This document shows, one piece after another, positions 49,798-60,690 of a DNA stretch of 64,000 nt. The position numbers and the translations under genes were made by a program. The notes under the pieces were generated by a model, which ran no database searches, had not been told where the DNA came from, and saw nothing but the letters and a program-made list of their open reading frames with translations. Position 1 is the stretch's first letter. Each line of letters opens with the position of its first letter. The DNA lies in assembly GCA_029260755.1 (NCBI GenBank), contig JAJDCQ010000035.1:1-64000 (forward strand), read 5' to 3'. The stretch is from Planctomycetota bacterium. Its GTDB lineage: Bacteria > Planctomycetota > J058 > JAJDCQ01.

Positions 49798-51112
49798 CGT
49801 CGTTCCCTCCGTCGGCGCGGACCCGCTCGAGCGTCAGGAAGTGCGTCGAGCACGAGATGCACGGGTCGTAGTTGCGCACCGCCTGCTCGGCCCTCCGGGT
49901 CGCGGCGTCGTGGTCGAGGTCGAGGAGGCCGGGGGCGAGCTCGACCAGGTCCTCCTCGATCGAGCGCTGGTTCTGGGAGGTCGGCGGGACGATCGTCGCG
50001 GCCGCGATGGATCCGTCGTCGGCGACGTCGTAGCGGTGGTAGAGGATCCCGCGGGGCGCCTCGGTGATGGAGCAGCCGCGCCCTGCGGTCCGCGGGAGCT
50101 CGACGAATGGAAGCTCGGGGGGCTCGTAGGCGTCGATGATGCGGAGCGCCTCGCCGAAGGCGTAGAGCAGCTCGACGGCGCGCGCGGTGATGCTCCGGAA
50201 CGGATTCCGGCACGGCGGTGTCAGGCCCGCCTCGCGAGCGGCGTCGCGGACCGCCTCGGGGAGGCGGTCGAAGCTCAGGTTGATCCGGGCGAGCGGTCCG
50301 ACCTGGTAGGTGCCGCGGTCGCGCAGGCGGGCGTGGAGCGCGGTCGAGCGCTCGACCTGCTCCTCGACGACGTGCTCCTCGAACTCGTGCGCGTCGATGG
50401 CGAGCCCGGCCGACGAGACGAGCCGCCCCTCGTTCATCGCGTACTCGTCGGGGTGGCTGAGGGCGACGAGCTCGACGTCGCGCTCGAGGTCGGGGAAGAC
50501 GAGGCCGCCGGTCCAGCGCACCGTCTCGCGTGCGAACGCCTCGGCCCAGACCAGCTCCTCGCGCATCTCCGTGAGCTCGGCCCGGCTCGGCGCCCGGTGG
50601 AACCCGCCGACCCGGACGTTGATCGGGTGGATCTCGCGCCCGCCGAGGCGCGCGACGATCGCGTTGCCGGCCTTCTTCATCCGGAGCGCCTTGCGGACGA
50701 GCTCGCCGTGGTCGGCCGCCATCCCGACGACGTCCTCGTAGCCGAGGAAGTCGGGCGCGTGGAGCATGAAGACGTGGAGGGCGTGGCTCTCGATCCACTC
50801 GCCGCAGTAGAGGAGCCGCCGGAGCTCCCGGAGCGGACCGTCGATCGTCACGCCGGCCGCCGCCTCGATCGCGTGGCAGGCGCTCATCTGATAGGCGACC
50901 GGGCAGATCCCGCAGATCCTCGCCGTGATGTCGGGCGCCTCGCCGCGGTCGCGCCCCCGCAGGATCGCCTCGAACAGGCGCGGCGGCTCGAAGATCCGGA
51001 GCTCCACCTCGGCCGGCTTGCCGCCTCCCGGGTATCGGATCCGCAGCGCCCCCTCGCCCTCGACGCGGGCGAGCTCGCCGACCTCGATCGTCCGCGCCTT
51101 ACGCTTCGCCAT
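49754..51112 (-). CDS. hydA: Group 3b [NiFe] hydrogenase large (alpha) subunit
   Basis: 452 aa. It holds the Ni-Fe(CN)2CO centre and interconverts H2 with protons and electrons. The L1 motif [17 protein letters not shown] and the L2 motif DPCISCSTH supply the four ligand cysteines. After the His of L2 a tail of about 28 residues (starting FLTLERV) should be cut off by the maturation protease. The order hydB-hydG-hydD-hydA is that of the bidirectional NAD(P)-linked enzymes of Pyrococcus. The start overlaps hydD by 14 nt. Confidence 0.95.
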   Translation of the reverse strand: MAKRKARTIEVGELARVEGEGALRIRYPGGGKPAEVELRIFEPPRLFEAILRGRDRGEAPDITARICGICPVAYQMSACHAIEAAAGVTIDGPLRELRRLLYCGEWIESHALHVFMLHAPDFLGYEDVVGMAADHGELVRKALRMKKAGNAIVARLGGREIHPINVRVGGFHRAPSRAELTEMREELVWAEAFARETVRWTGGLVFPDLERDVELVALSHPDEYAMNEGRLVSSAGLAIDAHEFEEHVVEEQVERSTALHARLRDRGTYQVGPLARINLSFDRLPEAVRDAAREAGLTPPCRNPFRSITARAVELLYAFGEALRIIDAYEPPELPFVELPRTAGRGCSITEAPRGILYHRYDVADDGSIAAATIVPPTSQNQRSIEEDLVELAPGLLDLDHDAATRRAEQAVRNYDPCISCSTHFLTLERVRADGGNDGEPGDDGPRHAGDR

Positions 51113-51893
51113 GACGGTCCCCCTCGGCGGCGAACGGCGCGGCGGCGGCGTTGAAGGTGCGGAACGCGCGGGCGACCTCGCCGCTCGGGGTGCCCGCCGC
51201 GCGGAACGCGTCGCCCAGCGCCGCGGCGTTGACCGAGTCGGCTGGCCCGAAGCAGCCGTAGCATCCGCGGTCGTAGGTCGGACAGAGGGCGCCGCACCCG
51301 GCGTGGGTGACCGGCCCCAGGCACGGCGTGCCGTGCGCGACCATCACACAGACGGTCCCGCGACGCTTGCACTCGATGCAGACGCTGCTCGATGCGATCG
51401 CCGGGCGCCGGTCGTGGAGGAACGCGATGATCACGTCGAGGAGCTCCCGCTTGTCGACGGGGCAGCCGCGCAGCTCGTAGTCGACGCGGACGTGGTCGGC
51501 GATCGGCGTCGAGGTCGCGAGGGTGCGGAGGAAGTCGGGCCGCGGGTAGACGGCCGCGACGAGCGCGTCGGCGTCGGCGAAGTTGCGCAGCGCCTGGATG
51601 CCGCCTGATGTCGCGCAGGCGCCGATCGTCACGAGGCGCCTGGACACTCCGCGGATCTCGCGGATTCGCTCGGCATCGTGGGGCGTGGTGACCGACCCCT
51701 CGACGAGGGTCAGGTCGTAGGGGCCCCGGACCGAGCGGCGCGAGGCCTCCGGGAAGTGCGCGATCTCGATCGCGTCGGCGACGGCGAGCAGCTCGTCCTC
51801 GCAGTCGAGGAGCGAGAGCTGGCAGCCGTCGCAGGAGGCGAGCTTGAAGACGGCGAGCTTGGGGCGCCGCGTCCTTCGTGAGCTGGCGGGCAT
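51099..51893 (-). CDS. hydD: Group 3b [NiFe] hydrogenase small (delta) subunit
   Basis: 264 aa. It carries the Fe-S relay from the active site. The proximal-cluster cysteines are in [19 protein letters not shown] and HAGCGALCP, and further cysteine groups ([18 protein letters not shown]) indicate additional clusters. No Tat signal is present, as expected for a cytoplasmic enzyme. The start codon overlaps the hydG stop by 1 nt (TGATG). Confidence 0.95.
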   Translation of the reverse strand: MPASSRRTRRPKLAVFKLASCDGCQLSLLDCEDELLAVADAIEIAHFPEASRRSVRGPYDLTLVEGSVTTPHDAERIREIRGVSRRLVTIGACATSGGIQALRNFADADALVAAVYPRPDFLRTLATSTPIADHVRVDYELRGCPVDKRELLDVIIAFLHDRRPAIASSSVCIECKRRGTVCVMVAHGTPCLGPVTHAGCGALCPTYDRGCYGCFGPADSVNAAALGDAFRAAGTPSGEVARAFRTFNAAAAPFAAEGDRHGEA

Positions 51894-52720
51894 CAGACCT
51901 CCCGGACCCCGAGGAGTCGGCCGACGTGATCGAGGCGGTAGACCGGGCCGCGGCGGCAGACGAGCTCCGGTCCCATCTGGCAGTGACCGCAGAGGCCGAC
52001 GCCGCAGTGCATGTTGCGCTCGAGGGAGACCCAGATCTCGCGGCGGGGGATGCCGCGCGCCTCGAGCTCGGCCGCCGTGAACCGCATCATCACCTCGGGC
52101 CCGCAGAGGATCGCGAGGCAGGCGTCCGGGTCGAGGTCGACGTCCGTGAGGAGCGTCGTGACGACGCCGACGTGGCCGCGCCAGGATGCGTCGGCGTGGT
52201 CGACCGTCACGCCGACCTGAAGGTCGAACCGACCGCGCCAGCGGGCGAGGTCGGCCTCGAAGAGGATGTCGTCCGGCGTGCGGGCGCCGTAGAGGACGGT
52301 CACGCGCCCGTAGAGCTCCCGCTCGGCGATGATCCGCTGGATCACGGGCCGGAGCGGGGCGAGCCCGATCCCGCCGGCGACGAGGACGACGTCGCGCCCG
52401 CGCGCCTCCTCGACCGGCCAGGCCGTCCCGAACGGCCCGCGGACGCCGACGGTGCCGCCGCGGCGAAGTCGGCAGAGCGCCCGGGTGGTCGCGCCGACCG
52501 CCCGGATCGTGTGCTCGACGCCGCCGCCGCGGGCCGGCCGTCCGCTCACCGAGATCGGCACCTCGCCGGCGCCGAACGCGTAGAGCATGTGGAACTGTCC
52601 GGGCTCGAAGGCGTCGGAGCGGTCGCCGTGGTCGAGCCGGATCGTGACGACGTCCGCCGTCTCCCGGCGCACCGCGCGGACCGTCGCGATCGCCGGCCGC
52701 ATCGAGTCGACCGCCGTCAC
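51893..52720 (-). CDS. hydG: Hydrogenase FAD/NAD(P)-binding (gamma) subunit
   Basis: 275 aa ferredoxin-NADP reductase-like protein. Flavin site near PISVSGR (family RxxS region replaced), NAD(P) site [22 protein letters not shown]. The C-terminal CGVGLCGHC...VC motif binds a [2Fe-2S] cluster. It passes electrons between the hydrogenase clusters and NAD(P)H. The GTG start overlaps the cNMP-protein stop by 4 nt; an ATG at 52702 is possible. Confidence 0.93.
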   Translation of the reverse strand: MTAVDSMRPAIATVRAVRRETADVVTIRLDHGDRSDAFEPGQFHMLYAFGAGEVPISVSGRPARGGGVEHTIRAVGATTRALCRLRRGGTVGVRGPFGTAWPVEEARGRDVVLVAGGIGLAPLRPVIQRIIAERELYGRVTVLYGARTPDDILFEADLARWRGRFDLQVGVTVDHADASWRGHVGVVTTLLTDVDLDPDACLAILCGPEVMMRFTAAELEARGIPRREIWVSLERNMHCGVGLCGHCQMGPELVCRRGPVYRLDHVGRLLGVREV

Positions 52721-53205
52721 GGGGCGTCTCCGCCCGCGGGGCTCGCCGCGAAGACGTCGAGCATCTGCATCCGCGTGCTCTGGAGACGGCTCTGCACGAC
52801 GGGGAGGAAGCGCCGGTAGAGCTGGTAGCCGAGCTCGTGGTCGTCCTCGCACTTTCCGCGGAGGCACTTTCCGTCGAGGGCGAACGCGGCCGTCGCCTCG
52901 ACCGTCCGGGCGTCGTACTGCCAGCGGTAGGGCGGCACCAGCCACGACCAGCCGAGGACGTCCGGCGGGTCGAGCGTCTGGAGGGTCACCGGACCGCGCC
53001 CGGGGACGTGGACCTCGAGGGCGACCCGGCCGCTCCGGAGGAGGTAGAAGTCGTCGGCGGCCCCCCCGGACTCGAAGATCCGTTCACTCGCGGCGAACCG
53101 GATGTTCCGGGCGCAGCCGGCCAGCAGCTCGACGTGACGGGCCTCGAGCCCCGCGAGGAAGGGGTGCTCGGCCAGCGCGGTCTCGATCGGTCGGTGCCGG
53201 GGCAT
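52717..53205 (-). CDS. Cyclic-nucleotide-binding-domain protein of the hydrogenase operon
   Basis: 162 aa, a single cNMP/CRP-like beta-roll ([37 protein letters not shown]) with a C-terminal helix. It lacks a helix-turn-helix, so it is not a transcription factor of the CRP type. The phosphate-binding cassette arginine is not obvious, so ligand binding is uncertain. It sits between hydB and hydG and may be an allosteric or assembly partner of the hydrogenase. Confidence 0.85.
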   Translation of the reverse strand: MPRHRPIETALAEHPFLAGLEARHVELLAGCARNIRFAASERIFESGGAADDFYLLRSGRVALEVHVPGRGPVTLQTLDPPDVLGWSWLVPPYRWQYDARTVEATAAFALDGKCLRGKCEDDHELGYQLYRRFLPVVQSRLQSTRMQMLDVFAASPAGGDAP

Positions 53206-53218
53206 CGTCGGTCGCTCC

Positions 53219-54382
53219 TCAGACCCGGAATCCCGCGGTCCTGGTGCGGGGCGGCGGGCTCCCGTCGCTTCGGAGGCCGACCACCTCGGCGGTGATGTCG
53301 ATCGCGACGGGGCACCAGGTGATGCAACGTCCGCAGCCGACGCAGCCCGACTCGTCGAACTGGTCGTGCCACGAGGCGAGCTTGTGGGTGATCCAGTGGC
53401 GGTAGCGGGCGCCGACGGACGGTCGGACGCTCCCGCCGTGGATGTAGGAGAAGTCCATCGTGAAGCAGCTGTCCCAGCTCCGCTCGCGCCACGCTGTCGC
53501 GCCGGTGATGTCGGTCAGGTCGGAGACGCTGGTGCAGAAGCACGTCGGGCAGACCATCGTGCAGTTCGCGCAGCCGAGGCAGCGGGCGGCGATCTCGTCC
53601 CACCGGGGATGCTCGCGGCAGCCGTAGAGGAGCTCGCGGAGCCCGTCGGTCTCGAGCTCCCGCCCCATCCGGGACGCGGCGCCGGTCACGACCGCGGCGG
53701 CGCGCGCGATCTCGTCGCCGGTCGCCGCGCGATGCGGGACCGCCTCGAGGACGGCCGCGCCACGTTCGGTCGCGACCTCGATGACGAAGGTGTGCTCGCC
53801 GTCGCCGTGCAGCTCGGTCAGGGCGAGGTCGAACCCGGACCGGGCCGACGGTCCCGTGTCGGCCGAGACGCAGAAGCAGGTCCCGCCGGGCTCGCCACAG
53901 TGGGCGGCCACGATGAAGGCCTCGTCGCGGCGCGCTCGGTAGTGAGCGTCGGTGTGCTCGCTCCCGAGGAGGACTCGATCCTGAACCGCGATCGCCGCGA
54001 TCTCGCACGGACGAGCGCCGATCAGGGCGATCGGCCCGGGCGCCGGCGCGGGCGGATCGAGGGCGAAGCCGCCCTCGTCGTCGCGGCGCGCCGTGAAGAG
54101 CTGGAGCGAGGGCGGGAGGAAGAGGCGCTTGGGCGAGTCGGGCCCGACCGCCCAGCCGAAGAGGGCGCCGTCGCCGCGGCGCACGAGCTGGCACCGCCCG
54201 GCGTCCTGCTCGAGGGTCCAGCCCGCGGGCAGATCGGCCACGCCGCGAAGCGGGCCCCAGACGATCGACCCGTCGCGCACGATCGGGCCGTGCGGCGCGA
54301 AGCCGCGCTCCGAGAGCGCGGCGATCAGTCGGTCGAGCCCATCGACGTCGAGGGCGCGAGCGTCTCCTGCTGGATCGGACAT
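53219..54382 (-). CDS. hydB: Hydrogenase ferredoxin-type (beta) subunit
   Basis: About 387 aa from ATG 54382; a GTG at 54403 adds seven residues. Two [4Fe-4S] ferredoxin motifs near the C-terminus, [12 protein letters not shown] (followed by CFC) and [12 protein letters not shown], carry electrons between the flavin and small subunits. The N-terminal two thirds are the family-typical domain ([28 protein letters not shown]). First gene of the hydrogenase operon, 13 nt before the cNMP protein, and divergent from hypF over 241 bp in which I find no clear promoter or regulator site. Confidence 0.93.
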   Translation of the reverse strand: MSDPAGDARALDVDGLDRLIAALSERGFAPHGPIVRDGSIVWGPLRGVADLPAGWTLEQDAGRCQLVRRGDGALFGWAVGPDSPKRLFLPPSLQLFTARRDDEGGFALDPPAPAPGPIALIGARPCEIAAIAVQDRVLLGSEHTDAHYRARRDEAFIVAAHCGEPGGTCFCVSADTGPSARSGFDLALTELHGDGEHTFVIEVATERGAAVLEAVPHRAATGDEIARAAAVVTGAASRMGRELETDGLRELLYGCREHPRWDEIAARCLGCANCTMVCPTCFCTSVSDLTDITGATAWRERSWDSCFTMDFSYIHGGSVRPSVGARYRHWITHKLASWHDQFDESGCVGCGRCITWCPVAIDITAEVVGLRSDGSPPPRTRTAGFRV

Positions 54383-54623
54383 GGGTCGACCGGAAGCACG
54401 CACGGTGCCGAACGAGAACGGCCGGCCTGGCGCGGCGAATCCGCTCGCGGCGCCCGGCGGGCCGGGGAGAATTCACGGGTGACCGTGAGATTTCCCCCGG
54501 CGCTCGCGGGCTCGTGGGGGCGACTGGCCGCCTCCTCGCGGACGGAGTGGACCCGGGGGCTGGTCGCCGAATTGCGATGCCCGGCGACTCGCTCGGTGAG
54601 CGACTCGGAGGCGACGCGTATCC

Positions 54624-57002
54624 ATGACGATCCTCGAGGCCGGCGAACGGGGCCGCCTTTCCGCGCTCGATGAGCCGCCCGCCGGGGCGCGCCGGTTCGT
54701 CATCACCGGACGGGTGCAGGGCGTCGGCTTCCGTCCGTTCGTCCACGCGGTCGCGCGGCGCCTCGGTCTGGGCGGCCACGTCCGGAACCGTGGCGCGGCG
54801 GTGGAGATCGTCGCCGCCGGCGATCCGGACGCGCTCGACGCCTTCACCGAGGCGCTCCACCGCGATGCGCCGCCCCTCGCCCGGGTTCGCTCGATCGAGT
54901 CGCGCGAGCTGGCGCCGTCCGAGACGCCGGCGCCGGGCCCCCTCCGGATCCTCGAGAGCGCCGGGCGCTCGGGCGGGCGGGAGGTGGCGCTGTTCGCCCC
55001 CGACGTCGCCGTGTGCTCGCCCTGCCTCGCCGAGGTCGACGATCCGGCCGATCGCCGGGCCGGTCACCCGTTCGCGAGCTGCACCGACTGCGGGCCGCGC
55101 TACACGATCGCGACCGCGGCGCCGTTCGACCGCGAGCGCACGACGATGGCGCCGCTGCCGCGCTGCGCCCGGTGCGACGCGGAGTACGGCGACCCCTCCG
55201 ACCGTCGCCATCACGCGCAGACGGTCGCCTGCCCCGACTGCGGCCCCCGGCTCGCGCTCGTCACGGGCGACGGGGAGCGTCAGGTCGGCGACCCGATCGA
55301 GCTCGCCGCGCGCCGCCTCGCTCGCGGAGGGATCGTCGCGGTGAAGGGCATCGGCGGCTACCACCTCGCCGTCGACGCGACCGACGAGGACGCGGTCGCG
55401 ACCCTGCGGCGGCGCAAGGCGCGGGACGCGAGGCCGTTCGCCGTCCTCGTCGCCGACCTCGCCGCGGCCCGCGCGCTCGGACGGGTCGGCTCGCTCGAGG
55501 AGCGCCTGCTCGCCTCCGCGGTCGCGCCGATCGTCCTCCTCGATCGGGCAGCCGGATCGAGCGCCCTCGCCCCGTCGGTCGCGCCCGGCGTCCCCGGGGT
55601 CGGGGTGATGCTGCCGTCGACGCCGCTCCACCATCTGCTCGCGCGCCGGGTCGGGCGTCCGCTCGTGCTCACGAGCGGCAACCTCGCCGGCGAGCCGATC
55701 GTGCTCGACGATGCCGACGCGCGGGAGCGCCTCGGGGCGATCGCCGACGCCCTCCTCGTCCACGACCGCGCCATCCGGGTCCGGTGCGACGACTCGGTCG
55801 TCCGGCCGATCGCGGGGGGGCCGTGCTGGATCCGTCGGAGCCGGGGTCGCGTGCCGGCGCCGATCACGCTGCCGCGACCTCTCGCCGCGCCGACCCTCGC
55901 CGCGGGGGGACATCAGAAGGCGGTCATCGCCCTCGGCGCGGGCGACCAGGCGACGCCCGGGCCCCACGTCGGCGACCTCGACTCGCTCCGCGCGGTCGCC
56001 GCCCTCGACGAGGCGCTCGCCCACGCGCTCGCCCTCGGCGGGCCGGAGCCATCCCGCGTCGTCCACGACGCGCATCCCGGCTACGCCTCGACCGCGTGGG
56101 CGCGCGCGCTGGCGACCGCGCGTGGTCTCGAGACGATCGCCGTCCAGCATCACCACGCCCACGTCGCCGCGGCGATGGCGGAGCACGGGCTGGTCGGGCC
56201 GGTGATCGGGGTGGCCCTCGACGGCGCCGGCTGGGGGCCCGACGGGACGGTCTGGGGCGGGGAGATCCTCGTCGCCGACCTCGCGCGGTTCCGGCGCGCG
56301 GCCCATCTGCGGACGGTGCCGCAGCCCGGCGGCGACCGGGCGGCGCGCGAGCCGTGGCGGATGGCAGTCGTCCACCTCGACGCCGCCGGGATCGACGTCG
56401 CCGCGCGGGCGCTCGGTCGCCGCGCGGCGCCGCGCGCGCTCGCCGCGGTCCGCCGGATGGCCGCGCGCGGCGTGAACGCGCCGCTCACATCGAGCGCCGG
56501 CCGACTCTTCGACGCGGTCGCGGCGATCGTCGTCGACGACGGGAGCCTCGACCGGATCGCGTTCGAGGGGCAGGCGGCGGTGCGTCTCGAGGCGCTCGCC
56601 CTGACCGACGACGCGGCGGAGCCGTTCCCGTTCGCGATCGACGCTCCGGACGGCGACGTGCCGCTGCGCCTCGACCCGCGGCCCCTCGTCGCCGCCGCCG
56701 CCCGGGCGGTCGATGCGGGCGCGCCGCGCGCGCGGATCGCGCGCCGGTTCCACCTCGGCCTGGCCGCGATGCTGGCCGCCGCCGTGGGGCGGATCCGGGC
56801 GGCGGACGGGCCCGCCGACGTCGTCCTCACCGGCGGGTGCTTCCAGAACGCGCTCCTGACCGAGGAGACCGCCCGGCGGCTGCGCGCCGCGGGGCTCACG
56901 GTTCACCTCCATCGCGAGCTGCCGCCGAACGACGGCGGCCTCTGCGTCGGGCAGCTCGCCGTGGTCGCCGGCCGCGACGCGGCCGCGCGGGCGAGGAGCT
57001 GA
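54624..57002 (+). CDS. hypF: Carbamoyltransferase HypF
   Basis: 792 aa, full length. It transfers the carbamoyl group used to make the cyanide ligands of the hydrogenase iron. Acylphosphatase domain (about 24-113, [14 protein letters not shown]); zinc fingers CSPCLAE...CTDCG and CARCDAE...CPDCG; YrdC domain (about 220-400, [20 protein letters not shown]); Kae1-like domain (about 420-780, [30 protein letters not shown]). It starts the hyp-rnf operon. Confidence 0.95.
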   Translation: MTILEAGERGRLSALDEPPAGARRFVITGRVQGVGFRPFVHAVARRLGLGGHVRNRGAAVEIVAAGDPDALDAFTEALHRDAPPLARVRSIESRELAPSETPAPGPLRILESAGRSGGREVALFAPDVAVCSPCLAEVDDPADRRAGHPFASCTDCGPRYTIATAAPFDRERTTMAPLPRCARCDAEYGDPSDRRHHAQTVACPDCGPRLALVTGDGERQVGDPIELAARRLARGGIVAVKGIGGYHLAVDATDEDAVATLRRRKARDARPFAVLVADLAAARALGRVGSLEERLLASAVAPIVLLDRAAGSSALAPSVAPGVPGVGVMLPSTPLHHLLARRVGRPLVLTSGNLAGEPIVLDDADARERLGAIADALLVHDRAIRVRCDDSVVRPIAGGPCWIRRSRGRVPAPITLPRPLAAPTLAAGGHQKAVIALGAGDQATPGPHVGDLDSLRAVAALDEALAHALALGGPEPSRVVHDAHPGYASTAWARALATARGLETIAVQHHHAHVAAAMAEHGLVGPVIGVALDGAGWGPDGTVWGGEILVADLARFRRAAHLRTVPQPGGDRAAREPWRMAVVHLDAAGIDVAARALGRRAAPRALAAVRRMAARGVNAPLTSSAGRLFDAVAAIVVDDGSLDRIAFEGQAAVRLEALALTDDAAEPFPFAIDAPDGDVPLRLDPRPLVAAAARAVDAGAPRARIARRFHLGLAAMLAAAVGRIRAADGPADVVLTGGCFQNALLTEETARRLRAAGLTVHLHRELPPNDGGLCVGQLAVVAGRDAAARARS

Positions 57003-57007
57003 CGCCC

Positions 57008-57286
57008 ATGTGCCTCGGGATCCCGGGTCAGGTCGTGGAGCTCGACGCGGGCGGCGAGCTCCTCATGGGCAAGGTCGCGTTCGGCGGCGTCCGGCGGCGG
57101 GTCTGCCTCGCCCACGTCGCGGACGCGCGGCCGGGCGACTGGGTGCTCGTCCACGTCGGGTTCGCGATCGGCCGGATCGACGAGGCCGAGGCGGCCCGCG
57201 TGTTCGAGCTGCTCGAGGCGATGGGCGAGGCGCGCGTTCCCGACGGCCCAGTCGACGCCCCCCTCGACGCAGGGTCCCGACCATGA
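57008..57286 (+). CDS. hypC: Hydrogenase maturation chaperone HypC
   Basis: 92 aa beginning MCLGIPGQV, with the essential Cys2 that binds iron and HypD. The OB-like core shows [15 protein letters not shown] and [12 protein letters not shown]. The C-terminal tail is about 15 residues longer than common. 5 nt after hypF; its stop overlaps the hypD start. Confidence 0.95.
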   Translation: MCLGIPGQVVELDAGGELLMGKVAFGGVRRRVCLAHVADARPGDWVLVHVGFAIGRIDEAEAARVFELLEAMGEARVPDGPVDAPLDAGSRP

Positions 57287-58404
57287 GGTACCTCGACGAG
57301 TACCGAGACCCCGTCGCCGCCCGGCGGCTCGCCGACGCGATCGCCGTCGCGGCGACCCGGCCGTGGACGATCATGGAGGTCTGCGGCGGGCAGACGCATG
57401 CGATCGTGCGTCACGGGATCGATGAGCTCCTGCCCGACGCGGTCGAGCTCGTTCACGGGCCGGGGTGTCCGGTCTGCGTCACGTCGCTCGAGACGATCGA
57501 TCGGGCCCACGCGATCGCGTCGCGGCCGGGGGTGATCCTCTGCTCGTTCGGCGACATGCTCCGGGTGCCGGGCAGCCGCGGCGACCTCCTCGCCGCCCGG
57601 GCGGCGGGCGCCGACGTCCGGGTCGTCTACGGACCGCTCGACGCCGTGGAGATCGCCGCGAAGAACCCCGACGCGCAGGTCGTCTTCTTCGCCGTCGGCT
57701 TCGAGACGACCGCTCCGGCGAACGCCACCGCGATCTGGCTCGCCAGGCGCCGCGGGCTGAGCAACTTCAGCGCCCTCGTCAGCCACGTCCTCGTGCCGCC
57801 GGCGATCCGGGCCATCCTGGGCGACCCGCGCAACCGGGTGCAGGCGTTCCTCGGCCCCGGGCACGTCTGCGCGATCGTCGGCGTGACCCAGTACGAGCTG
57901 ATCGCCGCCGAGCACCGGGTCCCGATCGTGATCGCGGGGTTCGAGCCGCTCGATCTCCTCGACGGCATCCTCCTCGCGGTCCGTCAGCTCGAGGCGGGCC
58001 GGGCGGAGGTCGAGAACGCCTACGCCCGCGTCGTCGCGCGCGAGGGGAACCGGCGCGCCGTCGCGATCCTCGACGAGGTCTTCGAGGTCGCCGACCGGAC
58101 GTGGCGCGGGGTCGGCCCGATCCCGGCCAGCGGCTACCGGCTCCGCCCCGAGTTTCACGAGCACGACGCCGAGCGGCTCTTCGAGGTCGAGACGATCACG
58201 ACGGCCGAGAGCTCCCTGTGTCGGGCGGGGGAGATCCTCCAGGGCCGGCTCCGGCCGACCGATTGCCCCGCCTTCGGGCGCGAGTGCACACCCCGGACGC
58301 CGCTCGGCGCCACGATGGTCAGCGCCGAGGGCGCCTGCGCCGCCTACTGGGCCTGCGGCCGGCGGTCCGAGCCGGCCCACGACGCCGAGGAGGTGAGGGC
58401 GTGA
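57283..58404 (+). CDS. hypD: Hydrogenase maturation Fe-S protein HypD
   Basis: 373 aa. It assembles the Fe(CN)2CO unit with HypC and HypE. Conserved blocks: [54 protein letters not shown] and the C-terminal cysteines ([14 protein letters not shown]) for the [4Fe-4S] cluster. ATGA overlap with hypC and GTGA overlap with hypE. Confidence 0.96.
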   Translation: MRYLDEYRDPVAARRLADAIAVAATRPWTIMEVCGGQTHAIVRHGIDELLPDAVELVHGPGCPVCVTSLETIDRAHAIASRPGVILCSFGDMLRVPGSRGDLLAARAAGADVRVVYGPLDAVEIAAKNPDAQVVFFAVGFETTAPANATAIWLARRRGLSNFSALVSHVLVPPAIRAILGDPRNRVQAFLGPGHVCAIVGVTQYELIAAEHRVPIVIAGFEPLDLLDGILLAVRQLEAGRAEVENAYARVVAREGNRRAVAILDEVFEVADRTWRGVGPIPASGYRLRPEFHEHDAERLFEVETITTAESSLCRAGEILQGRLRPTDCPAFGRECTPRTPLGATMVSAEGACAAYWACGRRSEPAHDAEEVRA

Positions 58405-59468
58405 GCGGGACCGAGGCGCGCGTCGAGCCGGCGGCGGCCTGTCCGGTGCCGGCCCGCGGCTACGACCGGATCGTGCTCGGCCACGGGGCGGGCGGAGGCC
58501 TCTCGGCCGATCTTCTCCGGGATGTCTTCCTGCCCGCGTTCGGCAACCCGACCCTGCGCGCGCTCGAGGATCAGGCGAGTCTGGCGATCGACGGGGCGCG
58601 GATCGCGGTGACGACCGACGCGTTCGTGGTGAAGCCGCTCTTCTTCCCCGGGGGCGACATCGGGCGCCTCGCCGTGAACGGGACGGTCAACGACCTGGCC
58701 GTCGGCGGGGCCGAGCCGCTCGTCATCACGGCGGCGTTCGTCCTGGAGGAGGGCCTGCCCGTCGCCGACCTCGTGCGGATCGCCGGGTCGATGGGGGCGG
58801 CCTGCGCCGAGGCGGGCGTCGACCTCGTCGCCGGCGACACCAAGGTCGTCGACCGGGGCCGCGGCGACGGCGTCTACGTGACGACGACCGGCGTCGGCCG
58901 GGTCCCGGTCGGGCGACGTCTCTCGATCGCCGGAGCCTGCCCGGGCGACCGCGTCCTCGTCTCGGGGACGCTCGGCGACCACGGGATCGCGATCCTGAGC
59001 GTCCGCGAGGGGATCGACTTCGAGACGCCGCTCCGGAGCGACACGGCGCCGCTCCACCGTCTGACCGCGGCCGTCCTCGCGGCGGGCGGCGACGCGGTCC
59101 ACGCGATGCGCGACCCGACTCGCGGCGGAGCGGCGAGCACCCTCCACGAGCTGGCGGAGGCGTCGGGCGTCGGCGTCGTCGTCGACGAGACGGCCGTTCC
59201 CCTCCGGAGTGAGGTCCGCGGCGCGTGCGAGCTCCTCGGCCTCGACCCGCTCCACGTCGCCAACGAGGGCAAGGTCATCGCCGTCGTCGACCGGGCCGCC
59301 ACCGACGCGGTCCTCGCCGCGATGCGGGCCGACCCGCTCGGTCGCGACGCGGCGGTCATCGGCGAGGTCGTCGCGGATCACCCGGCGGTCGTCACCGTCC
59401 GCTCGGCGCTCGGCGGGGAGCGGCTCCTGCCGACGATCCCCGGCGAGCAGCTCCCGAGGATCTGCTGA
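58401..59468 (+). CDS. hypE: Hydrogenase maturation dehydratase HypE
   Basis: 355 aa PurM-like ATPase that turns the thiocarboxamide into thiocyanate for the cyanide ligand. The family pattern is clear: [55 protein letters not shown]. The C-terminal LPRIC supplies the essential last cysteine. GTG start; its stop overlaps the hypA start by 1 nt. Confidence 0.96.
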   Translation: MSGTEARVEPAAACPVPARGYDRIVLGHGAGGGLSADLLRDVFLPAFGNPTLRALEDQASLAIDGARIAVTTDAFVVKPLFFPGGDIGRLAVNGTVNDLAVGGAEPLVITAAFVLEEGLPVADLVRIAGSMGAACAEAGVDLVAGDTKVVDRGRGDGVYVTTTGVGRVPVGRRLSIAGACPGDRVLVSGTLGDHGIAILSVREGIDFETPLRSDTAPLHRLTAAVLAAGGDAVHAMRDPTRGGAASTLHELAEASGVGVVVDETAVPLRSEVRGACELLGLDPLHVANEGKVIAVVDRAATDAVLAAMRADPLGRDAAVIGEVVADHPAVVTVRSALGGERLLPTIPGEQLPRIC

Positions 59469-59713
59469 TGCACGAGCTCGGCCTCGCCCGTGAGATCGTC
59501 CGGATCGTCACCCGCGCCGCCGCCGGCGCCCGGGTGGTCCGCGTCGTCGTCCGGGTCGGCGCGTGGAGCTGCGTCGAGCCGACCGCCCTCGGGCTCTGCT
59601 TCGACCTTGCGGCGGCGGGCACGCCCGCGGCCGAGGCGAGCCTCGAGGTGAAGCGGACCGAGGCGCCCTCGCGCCTCGATGAGCTCGTCGTCGAGGAGAT
59701 GGAGGTCGTCTGA
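59468..59713 (+). CDS. hypA: HypA-like nickel chaperone lacking the zinc-finger domain
   Basis: 81 aa against about 113. The N-terminus is normal ([11 protein letters not shown] with nickel-binding His2; VGAWSCVEPTALGLCFDL; GTPAAEASLEV). The usual loop with two CxxC motifs is absent: KRTEAPSR runs directly into LDELVVEEMEVV, which matches the last strand of HypA. The frame is intact and flanked by TGATG and a 1-nt gap to hypB, so a sequencing frameshift does not explain the loss. Nickel binding by the N-terminus may survive, but the structural zinc site does not. Confidence 0.88.
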   Translation: MHELGLAREIVRIVTRAAAGARVVRVVVRVGAWSCVEPTALGLCFDLAAAGTPAAEASLEVKRTEAPSRLDELVVEEMEVV

Positions 59714-59714
59714 C

Positions 59715-60443
59715 ATGTGCGGCACCTGCGGATGCGGCGAAGCGGAGCCCTCGGGGGCGCCGGAGCCCGAGGCCCCCGGGCGGACGGTGCGGCTCGAGGA
59801 GGCGATCCTCGGGCGGAACGACGCCCTCGCCGCGGAGAACCGGCGGCGTCTCGCCGAGGCCGGCGTCGCCAGCGTCGACCTCCTCGGCTCGCCCGGGGCG
59901 GGCAAGACGACGCTCCTCTGCCGGCTCATCCCCGAGCTCGCTGCGGCCGGCCCGATCCTCGTCGTCGAGGGCGATCAGGCGACCGATGGCGACGCCCGTC
60001 GCGTCCGGAAGGCGGGGGCGCGGGCGATTCAGGTGAACACCGGATCGGGCTGTCACCTCGACGCGGCGATGGTCGCCGGGGCGCTCGACCGCCTCGACCC
60101 CCCGCCCGGGTCGCTCGTGGTCATCGAGAACGTCGGCAACCTGATCTGCCCGGCCATGTTCGACCTCGGCGCCGCGGCGCGCGTCGTGGTGGCCTCGACG
60201 CCCGAGGGGGAGGAGAAGCCGCTCAAGTACCCCCACGCGTTCCGGTCGGCCGACCTGGTGCTCCTCGCCAAGGTCGACCTGCTCCCCCACCTCCGCTTCG
60301 ACGTCGCCCGGTTCGAGGAGAACGTGCGGGCCGTCGGCTCCGCGGAGGTCATCCGGGTCTCGGCGCTCGACGGGACCGGCGTGACCGAGGTGGCTCGATG
60401 GCTGCTCACCGTCGGGGGGGAGCGAGTCGATGCCCGCGCGTGA
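59715..60443 (+). CDS. hypB: Nickel-inserting GTPase HypB
   Basis: 242 aa. The N-terminal MCGTCGCG is the high-affinity metal motif. The GTPase has P-loop GSPGAGKTT, the switch EGDQATDGDA, metal-site residues in TGSGCHLDA, VIENVGNLICP and the guanine motif LAKVDLLPH (variant of NKxD). It delivers nickel to the large subunit together with HypA. It follows hypA by 1 nt and overlaps the small membrane protein by 14 nt. Confidence 0.95.
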   Translation: MCGTCGCGEAEPSGAPEPEAPGRTVRLEEAILGRNDALAAENRRRLAEAGVASVDLLGSPGAGKTTLLCRLIPELAAAGPILVVEGDQATDGDARRVRKAGARAIQVNTGSGCHLDAAMVAGALDRLDPPPGSLVVIENVGNLICPAMFDLGAAARVVVASTPEGEEKPLKYPHAFRSADLVLLAKVDLLPHLRFDVARFEENVRAVGSAEVIRVSALDGTGVTEVARWLLTVGGERVDARA

Positions 60444-60690
60444 TGCGGCGTCGGCCGACTGCGCCGGGTGCGGCGGCTGCCCTCCCGTCGACGGAGGCGG
60501 CCCCGCCGGCGCCCGGCTGGTCGCTTCGACGGTCCTCGGTCTGGTCCTGCCGACCGGGCTCCTCGTCGTCGCGATCGCCGCGATCGACCGGGCCGCCTGG
60601 CTCGTGGCGGTCGCGGCCGGCGCCGTCGCCCTCGGCCTCGGGCGGGGTATCGGCCGGGGTGGCCGACGCTCTGCGGAGGCGCCGACGTGA
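60430..60690 (+). CDS. Small Cys-rich two-helix membrane protein upstream of rnfC
   Basis: 86 aa. An N-terminal DCAGCGGCP cysteine cluster is followed by two hydrophobic helices (about 29-50 and 54-72). This layout recalls the membrane end of RseC/MucC-type proteins that often accompany rnf genes, but it is shorter and the similarity is weak. It overlaps hypB (14 nt) and rnfC (GTGA), so it is firmly part of the operon. A redox or assembly role with Rnf is inferred. Confidence 0.7.
   Translation: MPARDAASADCAGCGGCPPVDGGGPAGARLVASTVLGLVLPTGLLVVAIAAIDRAAWLVAVAAGAVALGLGRGIGRGGRRSAEAPT

Noticed and set aside
54383..54623. FNR/CRP- or DosR-type operator between hydB and hypF
   Set aside because: Looked for TTGAT-ATCAA and GGGAC-GTCCC inverted repeats in the divergent gap and found no convincing match.
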